A stretch of 53,072 nt of DNA from JBFELU01 sp041572755 (GTDB lineage: Bacteria > Actinomycetota > Acidimicrobiia > Spongiisociales > UBA11373), in assembly GCA_041572755.1 (NCBI GenBank), contig JBFFRY010000017.1, forward strand, positions 1 to 53,072. The letters are read 5' to 3'. Shown piece after piece: positions 15,580 through 24,984 of the stretch. The first letter of the stretch is position 1; each line of letters begins with the position of its first letter. The translations under genes were made by a program, and so were the position numbers. The notes under the pieces were generated by a model that saw nothing but the letters and a program-made list of their open reading frames with translations, did not search any database and was not told the DNA's origin.

Positions 15580-16857
15580 GTGACTCGCCGCTCGTTCATC
15601 GTCCTCCTCCTGCTCGGTCTGGTGGCGGCTCCCGCCCTGGGAGCCGAGGACGACGCGTTCCCGCAGGTGAAGATCGTCGGTGGGGCCGAAGCCGATTCGC
15701 CGGTGAGGATCGTCGGCGGGACCGAGGTCGATCCACCGGGGAAGTACGACTTCATGGGGGCGCTGGTGTGGTCCGGTTCGGTGAGCCTGCGCTGCGGCGC
15801 CGCGCTGCTCTCCAACAGCTGGTTGATCACCGCCGCCCACTGCTACGGGGGTGCCCTGGGGGTCGACGACTTGGAGGTCATCGTCGGGCGCCACGACCTC
15901 GGCACGGCGGCCGGGCAGAGGATCGGGATCGCCGAGGTCGTCGTCCATCCCGGCTTCGACGACGTCACGCTCGAGAACGACATCGCCCTCCTGAGGCTGG
16001 CTTCGCCGGCGACCGCGGGAGCCCCGATCCCCTGGGCGCGGGAATCGGATGCGGCGGCCTTCGACGCCGGGACCATCGCCACGGTGGCCGGATGGGGCCA
16101 GACCGAGGGGCAACCGCCGGGCACGCCCGCTTTCCCCGACGAGTTGCGGGAGACCGATGTGCCGATCCAGTCCGAGGCGGATTGTCGGGCTTCCTACGGA
16201 AGCGAGTTCTTCGCCGAAGTCATGTTGTGCGCCGGCTTCCCTTCGGGGGGCCGCGACTCCTGCCAGGGAGATTCGGGCGGCCCGATGTTCGTGTGGGACG
16301 GCGGCGGCTACCTCCATATCGGGGTCACCAGTTGGGGTGAGGGCTGTGGCGACCCCGGATTCCCCGGCGTCTATACCCGGACCGCCTCCTATGCCGGATG
16401 GATCTCGGAGGTCACCGGGCTCGTTGCCGGCAAGTCGTGCCGGGGCCTTCCCGCCACGCTGGTCGGCACCAACGGTCCCGACGTCCTGATCGGCACTCCC
16501 GGTCCCGACGTGATCGTCGGCCGGGGAGGCGACGACGAGATCCGGGGCCGGGGAGGCGACGACGTCGTGTGTGCCGGCGGGGGCGACGACACGGTGCGAG
16601 GTGGAGACGGTGCGGACGTCATCCTCGGCCAGAGGGGCGATGATCTCCTGATCGGACAGGCCGGAGCCGACGTCATCTTCGGCAAGGCGGGTGGAGACGA
16701 GCTTCGCGGTGGAAGTGGGAACGATGAGCTGAAGGGCGGGGTGGGGGAGGATGTGCTCCACGGGCGCGGAGGCCTCGATGCGCTCTACGGTGGTCCCGGG
16801 ATCGACACATGCGGATTCGACGAACCGATCGTGGTGAGTTGCGAGATCGACCCGTAG
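15580..16857 (+). CDS. Secreted trypsin-like serine protease with RTX-type calcium-binding tail
   Basis: The 425-residue exported protein has a signal peptide (residues 1-22), a complete S1A peptidase domain and a C-terminal Gly-Asp repeat domain. The catalytic triad is H87 ('TAAHC'), D134 ('ENDIALL') and S232 ('CQGDSGGP'); D226 at the S1 position predicts cleavage after Lys or Arg. The activation motif IVGG occurs twice, at 32-35 after K31 and at 44-47 after R43. From about residue 299 there are some ten GGxGxD-type nonapeptides, with the DNA repeating on a 27-nt period. These should bind calcium. GTG 15580 is chosen because it begins the signal peptide; an upstream GTG at 15520 would place the inverted repeat inside the coding region. 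Confidence 0.9.
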   Translation: MTRRSFIVLLLLGLVAAPALGAEDDAFPQVKIVGGAEADSPVRIVGGTEVDPPGKYDFMGALVWSGSVSLRCGAALLSNSWLITAAHCYGGALGVDDLEVIVGRHDLGTAAGQRIGIAEVVVHPGFDDVTLENDIALLRLASPATAGAPIPWARESDAAAFDAGTIATVAGWGQTEGQPPGTPAFPDELRETDVPIQSEADCRASYGSEFFAEVMLCAGFPSGGRDSCQGDSGGPMFVWDGGGYLHIGVTSWGEGCGDPGFPGVYTRTASYAGWISEVTGLVAGKSCRGLPATLVGTNGPDVLIGTPGPDVIVGRGGDDEIRGRGGDDVVCAGGGDDTVRGGDGADVILGQRGDDLLIGQAGADVIFGKAGGDELRGGSGNDELKGGVGEDVLHGRGGLDALYGGPGIDTCGFDEPIVVSCEIDP

Positions 16858-18017
16858 CGGTCCTCTTCGCCGCGCTCACCCTCGGGCTGGCGGCCTGCAG
16901 CAGCGGTGTGATCGAGACCGGCAGGCTGGCGGTGCTCGACGGGTCGGGTGCGGTGTTCACGATTCGGGCCGACGGCGGCGACCGGGTGGATCTGGACCGC
17001 TCCGACGGTGCCCTGGTGCTCCGGCAGCCGACCTGGTCGCCCGACGGCACCGAGCTGGCCTGGGTGGAAGCCGGTGTCGGAGGGGCCCTGCTCCATGTCT
17101 CCAAGCACGACGCCACCGGGGGACGAAGCGTCGCGCTCGCGGCGGCGCCCTTCTATCTCTCGTGGAGTCCGACCGGTGACCACCTGCTGGCATTGGGCAC
17201 GCCGAGCGGTGGCGGGATCACGGCCACCATGATCGAGGTGGGCTCCTCGCTCACGTCGGTCCCCTTCGACCTCGGACAACCGTTCTTCTTCGATTGGTCG
17301 CCGGACGGCGAACGGATCGTCACCATGGTGGGCGGGACCCGGCTCGCCATCCAGGAGTTGGACGGCTCGATCGACCGGGTCATCGACGCCGAGCCGGCCT
17401 CATTCCAGGCCCCGGCCTGGGTGGGGGACCGCATCGTGTACGCCGCGGTCGGGCCGGTTCGCTCCCAGCTGGTGGTCGAGGACCCCGAAGGTGATGACGC
17501 CGAGGTGGTGCTGGAGTTCACCGGCTCGATCGCCTTCGACGTGGCCGGAGCCCGGGTCGCCTATCTGGTGAGCTCGACGGGGGCGACCGAGGCATCGCTG
17601 CAACGGGTTCCCACCGCGGCACCCGGCATCTTGAGCGTGCTCGACCTGGAGACGGGGGAGATCGCCACCGCCTCCCGGGGCCGGGTGCTCACCTTCGAAT
17701 GGAGTCCGGACGGGCAGCGGCTCCTCTCACTCGAGGTCGCCGAGGGGGGTTCCGTCCACTGGGGCGTGTGGGAGGACGGCGCCGCCGCCGAATACCCGTC
17801 GTTCCTGCCGAGCGGACTCGACTTGCGAGCGTACGTCCCGTTCTACGACCAGTACGCCAGGAGCGAAACGGCGTGGTCTCCCGGCTCCGATGCCTTTGCC
17901 TACGCCGGCACGGCGGGCGACGGGCGGGGTGGGATCTGGGTCCAGTCGGTCACCTCCGGTGCCGGGCCGGTTCTCGTGGCCCCCGGAGACCACGCGGGGT
18001 GGGGCCCCTCGCCCTGA
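16809..18017 (+). CDS. Beta-propeller lipoprotein (TolB/WD40-like)
   Basis: The 402-residue protein has a lipoprotein signal ('LGLAAC', Cys30) followed by repeated propeller blades marked by 'WSPDGTELAW', 'WSPTGDHLL', 'WSPDGERIV', 'WSPDGQRLL' and 'WSPGSDAFAY'. These are PD40-type repeats, as in TolB and in the non-catalytic half of S9 peptidases. No enzymatic domain is attached. ATG 16809 lies inside the 3' end of the protease gene (49-nt overlap), which suggests coupled expression of two exported proteins; a TTG at 16839 is an alternative start giving a shorter signal. The ligand is unknown. Confidence 0.83.
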   Translation: MRIRRTDRGELRDRPVAVLFAALTLGLAACSSGVIETGRLAVLDGSGAVFTIRADGGDRVDLDRSDGALVLRQPTWSPDGTELAWVEAGVGGALLHVSKHDATGGRSVALAAAPFYLSWSPTGDHLLALGTPSGGGITATMIEVGSSLTSVPFDLGQPFFFDWSPDGERIVTMVGGTRLAIQELDGSIDRVIDAEPASFQAPAWVGDRIVYAAVGPVRSQLVVEDPEGDDAEVVLEFTGSIAFDVAGARVAYLVSSTGATEASLQRVPTAAPGILSVLDLETGEIATASRGRVLTFEWSPDGQRLLSLEVAEGGSVHWGVWEDGAAAEYPSFLPSGLDLRAYVPFYDQYARSETAWSPGSDAFAYAGTAGDGRGGIWVQSVTSGAGPVLVAPGDHAGWGPSP

Positions 18018-18089
18018 TCCCTCTCCCGACCGGCGCCGGGCGCGTGGCGTGGAGGTGCCAGAATCGGGCCGGCAGACCGAGGAGCCAGC

Positions 18090-20819
18090 GTGGTCTATCC
18101 GGCCGAGTACGACTTCCACGTGGTGCTGCGAGACGGCGGCATCGCCCAGATCCGGCCGGTGCGGGCCGACGACGCCGAGGCGGTCCACGCCATGTTCCGC
18201 CGCATGGGCCGTGAGAGCGTGTATCACCGGTTCTTCCGGCACAAGGAGGACCTGAGTGCCGAGGAACTGAGCTATTTCACCCGGCTCGACTACCACGATC
18301 GGATGGCGTTCGTCGCCGCCGTCGGCTCCGACGTGGTGGCGGTCGGTCGGTACGATCGGCTGGCCGAGGAGCCCACCATCGCCGAGGTGGCTTTCGCCGT
18401 CGAGGACGCCCATCAGGGGAGGGGGATCGGGAGCCAGCTCCTCACTCACCTCACCAACTACGCCCGCAACGACGGGGTCGAGGCGTTCCGGGCCTTTGTG
18501 CTGTCCGACAACTACCAGATGATGAGCCTGTTTCGGGGCTCGGGCTATCGGATGACGCGAGAGGTCGGCGACGGGATGTACACGGTCGAATTCCCCGTCG
18601 AGCTCTCCGATGAGGCGCGGCGAGCCGAATCCGACAAGGAGCAACGGGCGGTGGCCGCCTCACTGCTTCCCGTCTTCTACCCCCGCAGCGTCGCCATCAT
18701 CGGGGCCAGCCGCGATCCGGGGTCGATCGGTGGGCGGTTGATGCGCAATGTGCTCGACGCCCGCTTCGCCGGCGCCGTGTTCCCCGTCAATCCGAGCAGT
18801 CCGGTGGTGGGATCGGTGCGCGCCTACCGCTCGGTGCTCGACATCCCCGACCCGGTCGACGTGGCCGTGATCGTGGTGCCGGCTCACGTCGTGATGCCGG
18901 TGGTGGCCGAGTGTGTCGAGAAGGGTGTCAAGGGGCTGGTCATCATCTCCGCCGGTTTCAGTGAGACCGGTCCCGAGGGGTCGGAGCTCGAGGGTCGGCT
19001 CCTCGAGATGGTCCGCGAAGCGGGCATGCGGATGGTCGGCCCCAACTGCATGGGTCTGCTCAACACCGATCCGGCGGTCAGCCTCGATCTCACTTTCGCC
19101 CCGGCATTCCCCCCGCGCGGCAACGTGGCCATGTCCTCCCAGAGTGGGGCTCTCGGCATCGCCATCCTCGACTACGCCCGTCAGCTCGAGATCGGGATCT
19201 CGTCGTTCGTCTCGGTCGGCAACAAGGCCGACGTCAGCGGGAACGACCTGCTCCTGTACTGGGAGGGCGATCCGTCCACCGACGTGATCCTGCTCTACGT
19301 CGAGTCGTTCGGACACCCGAGGCGCTTTGCCCGGATCGCCCGGAGGATCGGCAAGAAGAAGCCGATCATCGCCGTGAAGTCGGGGAGGACCGCGGCGGGA
19401 GCCAGGGCCGCCAGCAGCCACACCGGGGCGCTGGCCAGCGTCGAGGTGGCCGTCTCGGCGTTGTTCCGGCAAACGGGGGTGATCCGTGTCGACACCCTGC
19501 AGCAGATGTTCGACATCGCCTCGCTCGTCGCCAACCAGCCGCTTCCCAAGGGGCGCCGGGTCGCCGTGCTCACCAACGCCGGGGGTCCGGGAATCCTCGG
19601 TGTCGATGCGCTCGAGTCCGAGGGTCTGCAGGTGCCCGAGTTCTCGGCCGAATTGCAAGACCGCCTGAGAACCCGGCTCGCCCCTGAGGCGGCGGTCCGC
19701 AACCCGGTCGACATGATCGCCTCCGCCGGTCCGGAGCAGTACCGGCAATGCCTCTCCGATCTGGTCGACAGCGACGAGGTCGACGCGGTGATCGTGATCT
19801 TCATTCCCACCACACCGGGCGCCCTCGCCGAGGTGCAAGCCGCCGTCCAGGAGGTCGTCGACGGTAGGGAGTTCGACAAGACGGTGCTTGCCGTGTTCAT
19901 GGAGGCGGACACCGACTCTCGGCCCAGACCGGTCGAGGAAGGTGTTCGAATCCCGACGTATCCCTTCCCCGAGCCGGCGGCGCAAGCCCTGGCCCGGTCG
20001 GTCCGGTATGCGGAATGGCGGGGCCGTGAGCAGGGACAGACGGTGTCGTTCCCCGACACCCAGGAGGACGATGCCCGGCAGGTTGTCGGGCGGGCCCTCG
20101 AGCGGCTGGGTCCCGAGGGAGGGTGGCTCGACCCCGCCGACGCCGAGGCGGTCCTCGACGCCTACGGCATCGCCCGGGCAACATCCCGAACGGCGGCGAC
20201 CCGGGACGAGGCGGTGGCGGCGGCCCGCGAGATCGGTGGCCCGGTGGTGCTCAAGGTGGTCGCTCCCAGTGCCCTCCACAAGTCGGATGTGGGCGGCATC
20301 GTCCTCGACGTCCGGGGCGACGAGGACGTGGGCGCCGCCTTCGATCGGGTGACCGGGGTCGTCGGCGACGCCGAGGGCGCCCTGGTCCAGGAGTTCGTCG
20401 GGGGAGGTCACGAGGTGATCCTCGGGATGACCGAGGATCCCTCGTTCGGTCCGCTCATCGCCTTCGGGCTCGGCGGGGTGTTCGTCGAGTTGATCGGCGA
20501 CGTGGCCTTCCGGATCAACCCGGTGACGGACGTCGACGTCGACGAGATGATCGCCGAGGTGAAGTCGGCCCGGCTCCTCGACGGATATCGGGGTGGCCCG
20601 GCCGGTGACGTGCCGGCGCTCAAGGAGACCCTGCTCCGGTTGTCGGCGATGGTCGAGGAGCTCCCCGAGATCGCCGAGTTCGACCTCAACCCGGTGAAGG
20701 TGCTCGAGCCGGGCCGGGGGCTGAAGGTGGTCGACCTCCGCATGCGCGTGCGGCCGGTCTCCCGGCGGTGGCTGCCGAGCCGCAAGGACATCCCGTCGGC
20801 GGAATTGCGGACCTCGTGA
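18090..20819 (+). CDS. Pat-like GNAT acetyltransferase fused to ADP-forming acyl-CoA synthetase-like domains
   Basis: The 909-residue protein has an N-terminal GNAT domain (about 10-170, acetyl-CoA loop 'HQGRGIGSQL'), a CoA-binding Rossmann domain beginning 'SVAIIGASRDPGSIGG', a succinyl-CoA-ligase-like region with 'SHTGALAS' (H444 at the phosphohistidine position), and a C-terminal ATP-grasp domain ('VLKVVAPSALHKSDVGG'). This is the composition of Pat protein lysine acetyltransferases that control acyl-CoA synthetases; GNAT-first order is known in actinomycetes. Because the histidine is retained, an active NDP-forming acetyl-CoA synthetase is also possible. GTG 18090 follows GAGGAG. Its stop overlaps the next start (GTGA). 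Confidence 0.88.
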   Translation: MVYPAEYDFHVVLRDGGIAQIRPVRADDAEAVHAMFRRMGRESVYHRFFRHKEDLSAEELSYFTRLDYHDRMAFVAAVGSDVVAVGRYDRLAEEPTIAEVAFAVEDAHQGRGIGSQLLTHLTNYARNDGVEAFRAFVLSDNYQMMSLFRGSGYRMTREVGDGMYTVEFPVELSDEARRAESDKEQRAVAASLLPVFYPRSVAIIGASRDPGSIGGRLMRNVLDARFAGAVFPVNPSSPVVGSVRAYRSVLDIPDPVDVAVIVVPAHVVMPVVAECVEKGVKGLVIISAGFSETGPEGSELEGRLLEMVREAGMRMVGPNCMGLLNTDPAVSLDLTFAPAFPPRGNVAMSSQSGALGIAILDYARQLEIGISSFVSVGNKADVSGNDLLLYWEGDPSTDVILLYVESFGHPRRFARIARRIGKKKPIIAVKSGRTAAGARAASSHTGALASVEVAVSALFRQTGVIRVDTLQQMFDIASLVANQPLPKGRRVAVLTNAGGPGILGVDALESEGLQVPEFSAELQDRLRTRLAPEAAVRNPVDMIASAGPEQYRQCLSDLVDSDEVDAVIVIFIPTTPGALAEVQAAVQEVVDGREFDKTVLAVFMEADTDSRPRPVEEGVRIPTYPFPEPAAQALARSVRYAEWRGREQGQTVSFPDTQEDDARQVVGRALERLGPEGGWLDPADAEAVLDAYGIARATSRTAATRDEAVAAAREIGGPVVLKVVAPSALHKSDVGGIVLDVRGDEDVGAAFDRVTGVVGDAEGALVQEFVGGGHEVILGMTEDPSFGPLIAFGLGGVFVELIGDVAFRINPVTDVDVDEMIAEVKSARLLDGYRGGPAGDVPALKETLLRLSAMVEELPEIAEFDLNPVKVLEPGRGLKVVDLRMRVRPVSRRWLPSRKDIPSAELRTS

Positions 20820-22105
20820 CGTTGCCCCGGCCGTTCACCGAGGGTGTCACGCTCCGGCGCGGCGAGCCCGGTGACGCCGAGGCGATGCAGGCTTTCGTGC
20901 TCGACGTGTTCCCCGACGAGGAAGGTGGGCCGGATGTGCCCGTCTCGATCTGGGCGCGGGACCTCCTCGAACGCCCTCACCCCAGCTTCGACTGCGAGAT
21001 GTTCGCCTTGGCCGTCGACGATCGATCCGGAGAGATCATCGCTTCGACGGCGTTGATCCCGCAGACGTGGACCTACGGAGGAATTCCCTTCGGTGTGGGC
21101 CGCCCCGAGATCGTCGGTACCAGAGCCGACTGGCGGCGGCGGGGGCTGGCCGGGGGCCTGATGGATCTGGTTCACGACTGGAGTGCCCGGGCGGGCGACC
21201 TGGTCCAGGCGATCACCGGGATCCCCTGGTTCTACCGCCGGTTCGGCTACGAGATGGCGCTCGACCTGGTGAACGGCCACGCCGTACCCCTCGGCGGCCT
21301 TCCCCCGGCCCCCGAAGCCGAGCCGTGCTCGATGCGGCCGGCCGGTGAGAAGGACGTGGCGTTCCTCACCGCCACCTACCGATCGGGAACCCGCCGGTAC
21401 CTCGTGGTCACCGACTTCGACGAGGAGATGTGGCGGCTCGAACTGGGGGGGCGGAGCGCCGGAGGCTCCCAGGTGCGCGAGCTGTGGGTGGTGGAGCGGG
21501 ATGACGAGCCCGTGGGGATGGTTGTGACCGCGCCGGAGGTGTGGCGGGGGAGCTTGTGGGTGACCGCATTCGAGTTGGTGCCCGGGGTCTCGTGGGGTGA
21601 AGTGACCCCCTCTGTGCTGCGGCGCCTCGGCACGATGGCCGCGGCCAAGGGGGCTCATCAGATCCGACTGGCCAGTGGCGACCATCCTGCGGCGGAGGTG
21701 CTGCCCCACCTGTTGCAGCCGGTCGAAGGCTATGCCTGGTACGTGCGGGTCCCCGATGTGGCGGGTTTCGTGCGCCACATCGCCCCGGTGATCGAGGATC
21801 GGCTCGCCGCCGGGCCTTTCGTGGCCCACAGCGGAGAGGTGCGCCTCTCCTTCTACACCTCCGGGATCCGCATCCGGCTGGACGGGGGCCGGCTCGCCGA
21901 GGTGGAGCCCTGGGACCCGGAACATCTGGAGGACGGCGATCTGCTGTTCCCCGAACTCACCTTCCTGCGTCTGTTGTTCGGCTCTGCATCCCTCTCCGAG
22001 CTGGCTGCCACTCGCGCCGACTGCCGGATTCCCAACCGGTTGGTCGGCCCTCTCGTGAATGCGATGTTCCCCAAGCACCCGTCGGTGGTCTTGGGTGTGG
22101 CGTAG
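20816..22105 (+). CDS. Eis-like GNAT family N-acetyltransferase
   Basis: The 429-residue protein has the three-part Eis architecture: an N-terminal GNAT domain with acetyl-CoA loop 'RRRGLAGGLMD' (about residue 107), a second degenerate GNAT-like domain, and a C-terminal SCP2-like domain from about residue 335. Mycobacterial Eis acetylates amines such as aminoglycosides and a phosphatase-binding protein; the physiological substrate of most homologues is unknown. GTG 20816 overlaps the stop of the Pat-like gene, so the two acetyltransferases form an operon. An earlier in-frame ATG would overlap the upstream gene by 52 nt. Confidence 0.85.
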   Translation: MTLPRPFTEGVTLRRGEPGDAEAMQAFVLDVFPDEEGGPDVPVSIWARDLLERPHPSFDCEMFALAVDDRSGEIIASTALIPQTWTYGGIPFGVGRPEIVGTRADWRRRGLAGGLMDLVHDWSARAGDLVQAITGIPWFYRRFGYEMALDLVNGHAVPLGGLPPAPEAEPCSMRPAGEKDVAFLTATYRSGTRRYLVVTDFDEEMWRLELGGRSAGGSQVRELWVVERDDEPVGMVVTAPEVWRGSLWVTAFELVPGVSWGEVTPSVLRRLGTMAAAKGAHQIRLASGDHPAAEVLPHLLQPVEGYAWYVRVPDVAGFVRHIAPVIEDRLAAGPFVAHSGEVRLSFYTSGIRIRLDGGRLAEVEPWDPEHLEDGDLLFPELTFLRLLFGSASLSELAATRADCRIPNRLVGPLVNAMFPKHPSVVLGVA

Positions 22106-22127
22106 GGGCGGCCTCGGGTTGCGGTGA

Positions 22128-22162
22128 CGGGACGCGCCGATGGCGGAGCGAGGCCCGTCCCG
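22128..22162. terminator. Inverted repeat between convergent genes, possible terminator
   Basis: CGGGACG (22128-22134) pairs with CGTCCCG (22156-22162); the loop contains a smaller CGCC/GGCG hairpin. It sits in the 86-nt gap between the converging Eis-like and ppdK genes. There is no T-tract on either strand, so the call rests on position and symmetry. Confidence 0.35.
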
Positions 22163-22191
22163 CGAACGGGATCGTCGAGGAGTGTTCGTCC

Positions 22192-24867
22192 CTAGGTGTC
22201 GGATCGAATCGCCGCCTGGGCGGCGGCCAGGCGGGCGATCGGTACCCGGAACGGCGAGCAGGACACATAGTCGAGACCCAGCTCGTGGCAGAGCGCGATC
22301 GATTGAGGATCGCCGCCGTGCTCCCCGCAGATCCCCACCTCGAGATCCGGCCGGGCGGCCCGGCCCTTCTCGACGGCGATGCGCATGATCTCGCCGACCC
22401 CGTCCCGATCGATGGTCGTGAAGGGGTTCTGCTCGAGGATTCCTTCCTCGAGATAGGAGACGAGGAAGCCCGCCTCGGCATCGTCCCGACTGATCCCAAA
22501 GGTCGTCTGGGTCAGATCGTTGGTGCCGAAGGAGAAGAACTCCGCGAATTCGGCCACCCGGTCGGCGGTGAGAGCCGCCCTGGGGATCTCGATCATCGTG
22601 CCGAACCTGTAGTCGACCTCGATGCCCTGCTCGGCCATCACCGCCTTTGCCTCGGTCTCCAGCACTTCCCGCTGACGGCTGAGTTCGTGGTGATGGCTGA
22701 TGAGGGGAATCATCACTTCGGGCCGGACGTCGACGCCGGCCCGGGTCACCTCGCAGGCGGCCTCGAAGATGGCCCGGACCTGCATGCGGGTGAGTTCGGG
22801 GAGCATGATGCCGAGACGGACGCCGCGGGTGCCCAGCATCGGGTTGGCCTCCTGGAGCGCTCCCACCCGGCTCATCAGCCGGGAGACCTCGGCCAGTTCG
22901 TCGGCGACGTCGTCCCCGGCCGCCTCGGCGATCCGCAGTTCGCTGAGCCGGTCGACGAGGTCGTCCCGGGCGGGAAGGAACTCGTGAAGCGGCGGGTCGA
23001 TGAGCCTGATGATCACCGGGAGACCGTCCATCGCCCGGAAGAGGCCCTCGAAGTCCTCCCGCTGGTGGGGGAGCAGGGCGGTGAGCGCCGCCTCCCGTTC
23101 CCCGGGATCGGTGGCCATGATCATCCGCTGCACGTGGGGGAGGCGCTCCGTCTCGAAGAACATGTGCTCCGTTCTGGCCAAGCCGATGCCTTCCGCCCCG
23201 TATCGCCGGGCTCGTTCGGCATCGACCGGGTAGTCGGCGTTGGCCCGGACGCCGAGGGTGCGGGCACCGTCGGCCCAGGCGAGCAACTTCATCAGCCACG
23301 GATCGTCGATGTCGGGTACCACGGTGTCGAGTTGCCCGTGGTACACCCGGCCGGTCGTGCCGTCGATCGAGATCCATTCGCCTTCGGTGATGACGCGCCC
23401 CCCGACCGTCATCGTGCGAGTCTGCAGGTCGATGTCCAGGTCGGCGACGCCCACGACGGCCGGCTTGCCGAACTGGCGGGCGACGAGGGCCGCATGGCTC
23501 GTTCGTCCTCCCCGGCTGGTCAGGATTCCCTCCGCAGCCAGCATGCCGTGGACGTCGTCGGGCTTGGTCTCCGGACGAACCATGACGACCTGCTTGCCCT
23601 CCTCAGTCCAGCGTTCGGCCAGATCGGCGTCGAAGGCGATGACGCCGACTGCCGCCCCCGGGGAGACGTTGAGGCCGGTGGCGATGAGGGGGGCGTCCTC
23701 GACGGAGGCTCTGTCGAATTGTGGGTGGAGGAAGAAGTCAACTTGGTCGGGTGATACCCGCATGACTGCCTCTCGCTCGGAGATCAGTCCCTCGTCGGCG
23801 AGGTCGACGGCGATCCGAACTGCAGCCTGAGCGGTCCGCTTGCCGTCGCGGGTCTGCAGGACCCAGAGCTTGTTGCGCTCGATGGTGAACTCCATGTCCT
23901 GCATGTCGCGGTAGTGACGCTCGAGCCGTTCGGCGATGTCGGCGAACTCCTCGTAACGCTCCGGCATCTCGGTGGCGAGCTCATTCATCGGTTTGGTGGC
24001 CCGGATGCCTGCAACGACGTCCTCGCCCTGGGCGTTGATGAGGTAGTCACCTTCGAGCGACGGTTCCCCGGTGGTGGCGTTGCGTGACATCGCCACCCCG
24101 GTCGCCGAGTCCCCGCCGGTGTTTCCGAACACCATCGTTTGGATGTTCACGGCGGTGCCGAGGTCGTGAGGGATGCCGGCTGCGTTGCGGTAGTCCACCG
24201 CCCGCTTCCCGTTCCAGGAGCGGAAGACCGCCTCCACGGCCGCCTTGAGTTGCTCCATCGGGTCGGTGGGGAATCCGATGGCGAGGGCGTGGAACTCGGC
24301 AACGACCTGCTTCAGGGTGTCCACACTGAGCTCGGAGTCGGTGGCCACGTCGTCTGCGGCCCGATGCTTCGTCAGCACCTCCTCGAAATCGTCGTCGGGG
24401 ATGCCGAGAACCACCGAACCGAACATCTGCACGAGGCGGCGATAGGAGTCGTAGACGAAGTGGGGGTCGGACGTCAGCGCCACCATGCCGCCGGCAACCT
24501 CGTCGTTGAGCCCGATGTTGAGGATGGTGTCCATCATTCCCGGCATCGAGAATTTCGACCCTGAGCGACACGAAACCAGCAGGGGATCGGCGGCATCCCC
24601 GAAGCGCCTCCCGGTCTGGGCCTCGATCCGCTCGAGAGCGGCCGTGATCTCGTTCCACGTTCCCTCGGGGAAGGTCTCGCCGGCATCGAGGTAGGCGAGG
24701 CAGGCTTCGGTCGTCACCGTGAAGCCGGGTGGCACCGGGATTCCGATCCGGGTCATCTCACCGAGGTTGGCTCCCTTGCCACCGAGGAGACCCCGCACGC
24801 CCTCCCAGTCGCCGCCGACCCGCTGCTCGGCGTCGGAGACCTGTTCGAAGCCGTAGACCCACTGCAT
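22192..24867 (-). CDS. ppdK: Pyruvate, phosphate dikinase
   Basis: The 891-residue enzyme interconverts pyruvate, ATP and phosphate with phosphoenolpyruvate, AMP and pyrophosphate. It has the N-terminal nucleotide-binding domain ('LLGGKGANLGEM'), the central phosphohistidine domain with H458 in 'RGGRTSHAALVA' (T456 at the regulatory threonine position), and the C-terminal PEP/pyruvate barrel ending in 'CGEHGGDPQSI'. Length is typical (about 875-900). ATG 24867 follows an AGAGAGG ribosome site and begins 'MQWVYGF'. It is downstream of the histidine kinase gene but has its own -10 (24892-24897). It suggests PPi-linked glycolysis/gluconeogenesis at the PEP node. Confidence 0.95.
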   Translation of the reverse strand: MQWVYGFEQVSDAEQRVGGDWEGVRGLLGGKGANLGEMTRIGIPVPPGFTVTTEACLAYLDAGETFPEGTWNEITAALERIEAQTGRRFGDAADPLLVSCRSGSKFSMPGMMDTILNIGLNDEVAGGMVALTSDPHFVYDSYRRLVQMFGSVVLGIPDDDFEEVLTKHRAADDVATDSELSVDTLKQVVAEFHALAIGFPTDPMEQLKAAVEAVFRSWNGKRAVDYRNAAGIPHDLGTAVNIQTMVFGNTGGDSATGVAMSRNATTGEPSLEGDYLINAQGEDVVAGIRATKPMNELATEMPERYEEFADIAERLERHYRDMQDMEFTIERNKLWVLQTRDGKRTAQAAVRIAVDLADEGLISEREAVMRVSPDQVDFFLHPQFDRASVEDAPLIATGLNVSPGAAVGVIAFDADLAERWTEEGKQVVMVRPETKPDDVHGMLAAEGILTSRGGRTSHAALVARQFGKPAVVGVADLDIDLQTRTMTVGGRVITEGEWISIDGTTGRVYHGQLDTVVPDIDDPWLMKLLAWADGARTLGVRANADYPVDAERARRYGAEGIGLARTEHMFFETERLPHVQRMIMATDPGEREAALTALLPHQREDFEGLFRAMDGLPVIIRLIDPPLHEFLPARDDLVDRLSELRIAEAAGDDVADELAEVSRLMSRVGALQEANPMLGTRGVRLGIMLPELTRMQVRAIFEAACEVTRAGVDVRPEVMIPLISHHHELSRQREVLETEAKAVMAEQGIEVDYRFGTMIEIPRAALTADRVAEFAEFFSFGTNDLTQTTFGISRDDAEAGFLVSYLEEGILEQNPFTTIDRDGVGEIMRIAVEKGRAARPDLEVGICGEHGGDPQSIALCHELGLDYVSCSPFRVPIARLAAAQAAIRSDT

Positions 24868-24891
24868 GATGCCTCTCTGGTGCGCGTGCAC

Positions 24892-24897
24892 ATCGTA
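24892..24897 (-). promoter_or_regulatory. -10 element TACGAT of ppdK
   Basis: Reads TACGAT on the minus strand, 24 nt before the ppdK ATG, leaving a short leader that contains the AGAGAGG ribosome site. Confidence 0.45.
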
Positions 24898-24953
24898 GGA
24901 CCGGGCTCGGGTCGGCCCGGCCGGCGACCGTCCCATCTTCTGGGGCCGATGGT

Positions 24954-24969
24954 CCCTGACGATTCAGGG
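24954..24969 (-). terminator. Small hairpin after the histidine kinase gene
   Basis: CCCTGA and TCAGGG pair perfectly around a 4-nt loop, 15 nt beyond the kinase stop codon on the minus strand. No U-tract follows; weak evidence for separation from ppdK. Confidence 0.3.
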
Positions 24970-24984
24970 TCCTCGGAGCGGGCC

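Noticed and set aside
16500..16780. 27-nt tandem repeats as a possible non-coding repeat array
   Set aside because: They are in frame and encode RTX nonapeptides of the protease.
20408..23377. A 989-codon minus-strand frame across the acetyltransferase and ppdK region
   Set aside because: It runs antisense to the Pat-like and Eis-like genes and out of frame with ppdK; the translation has Arg/Pro-rich composition and no domain.
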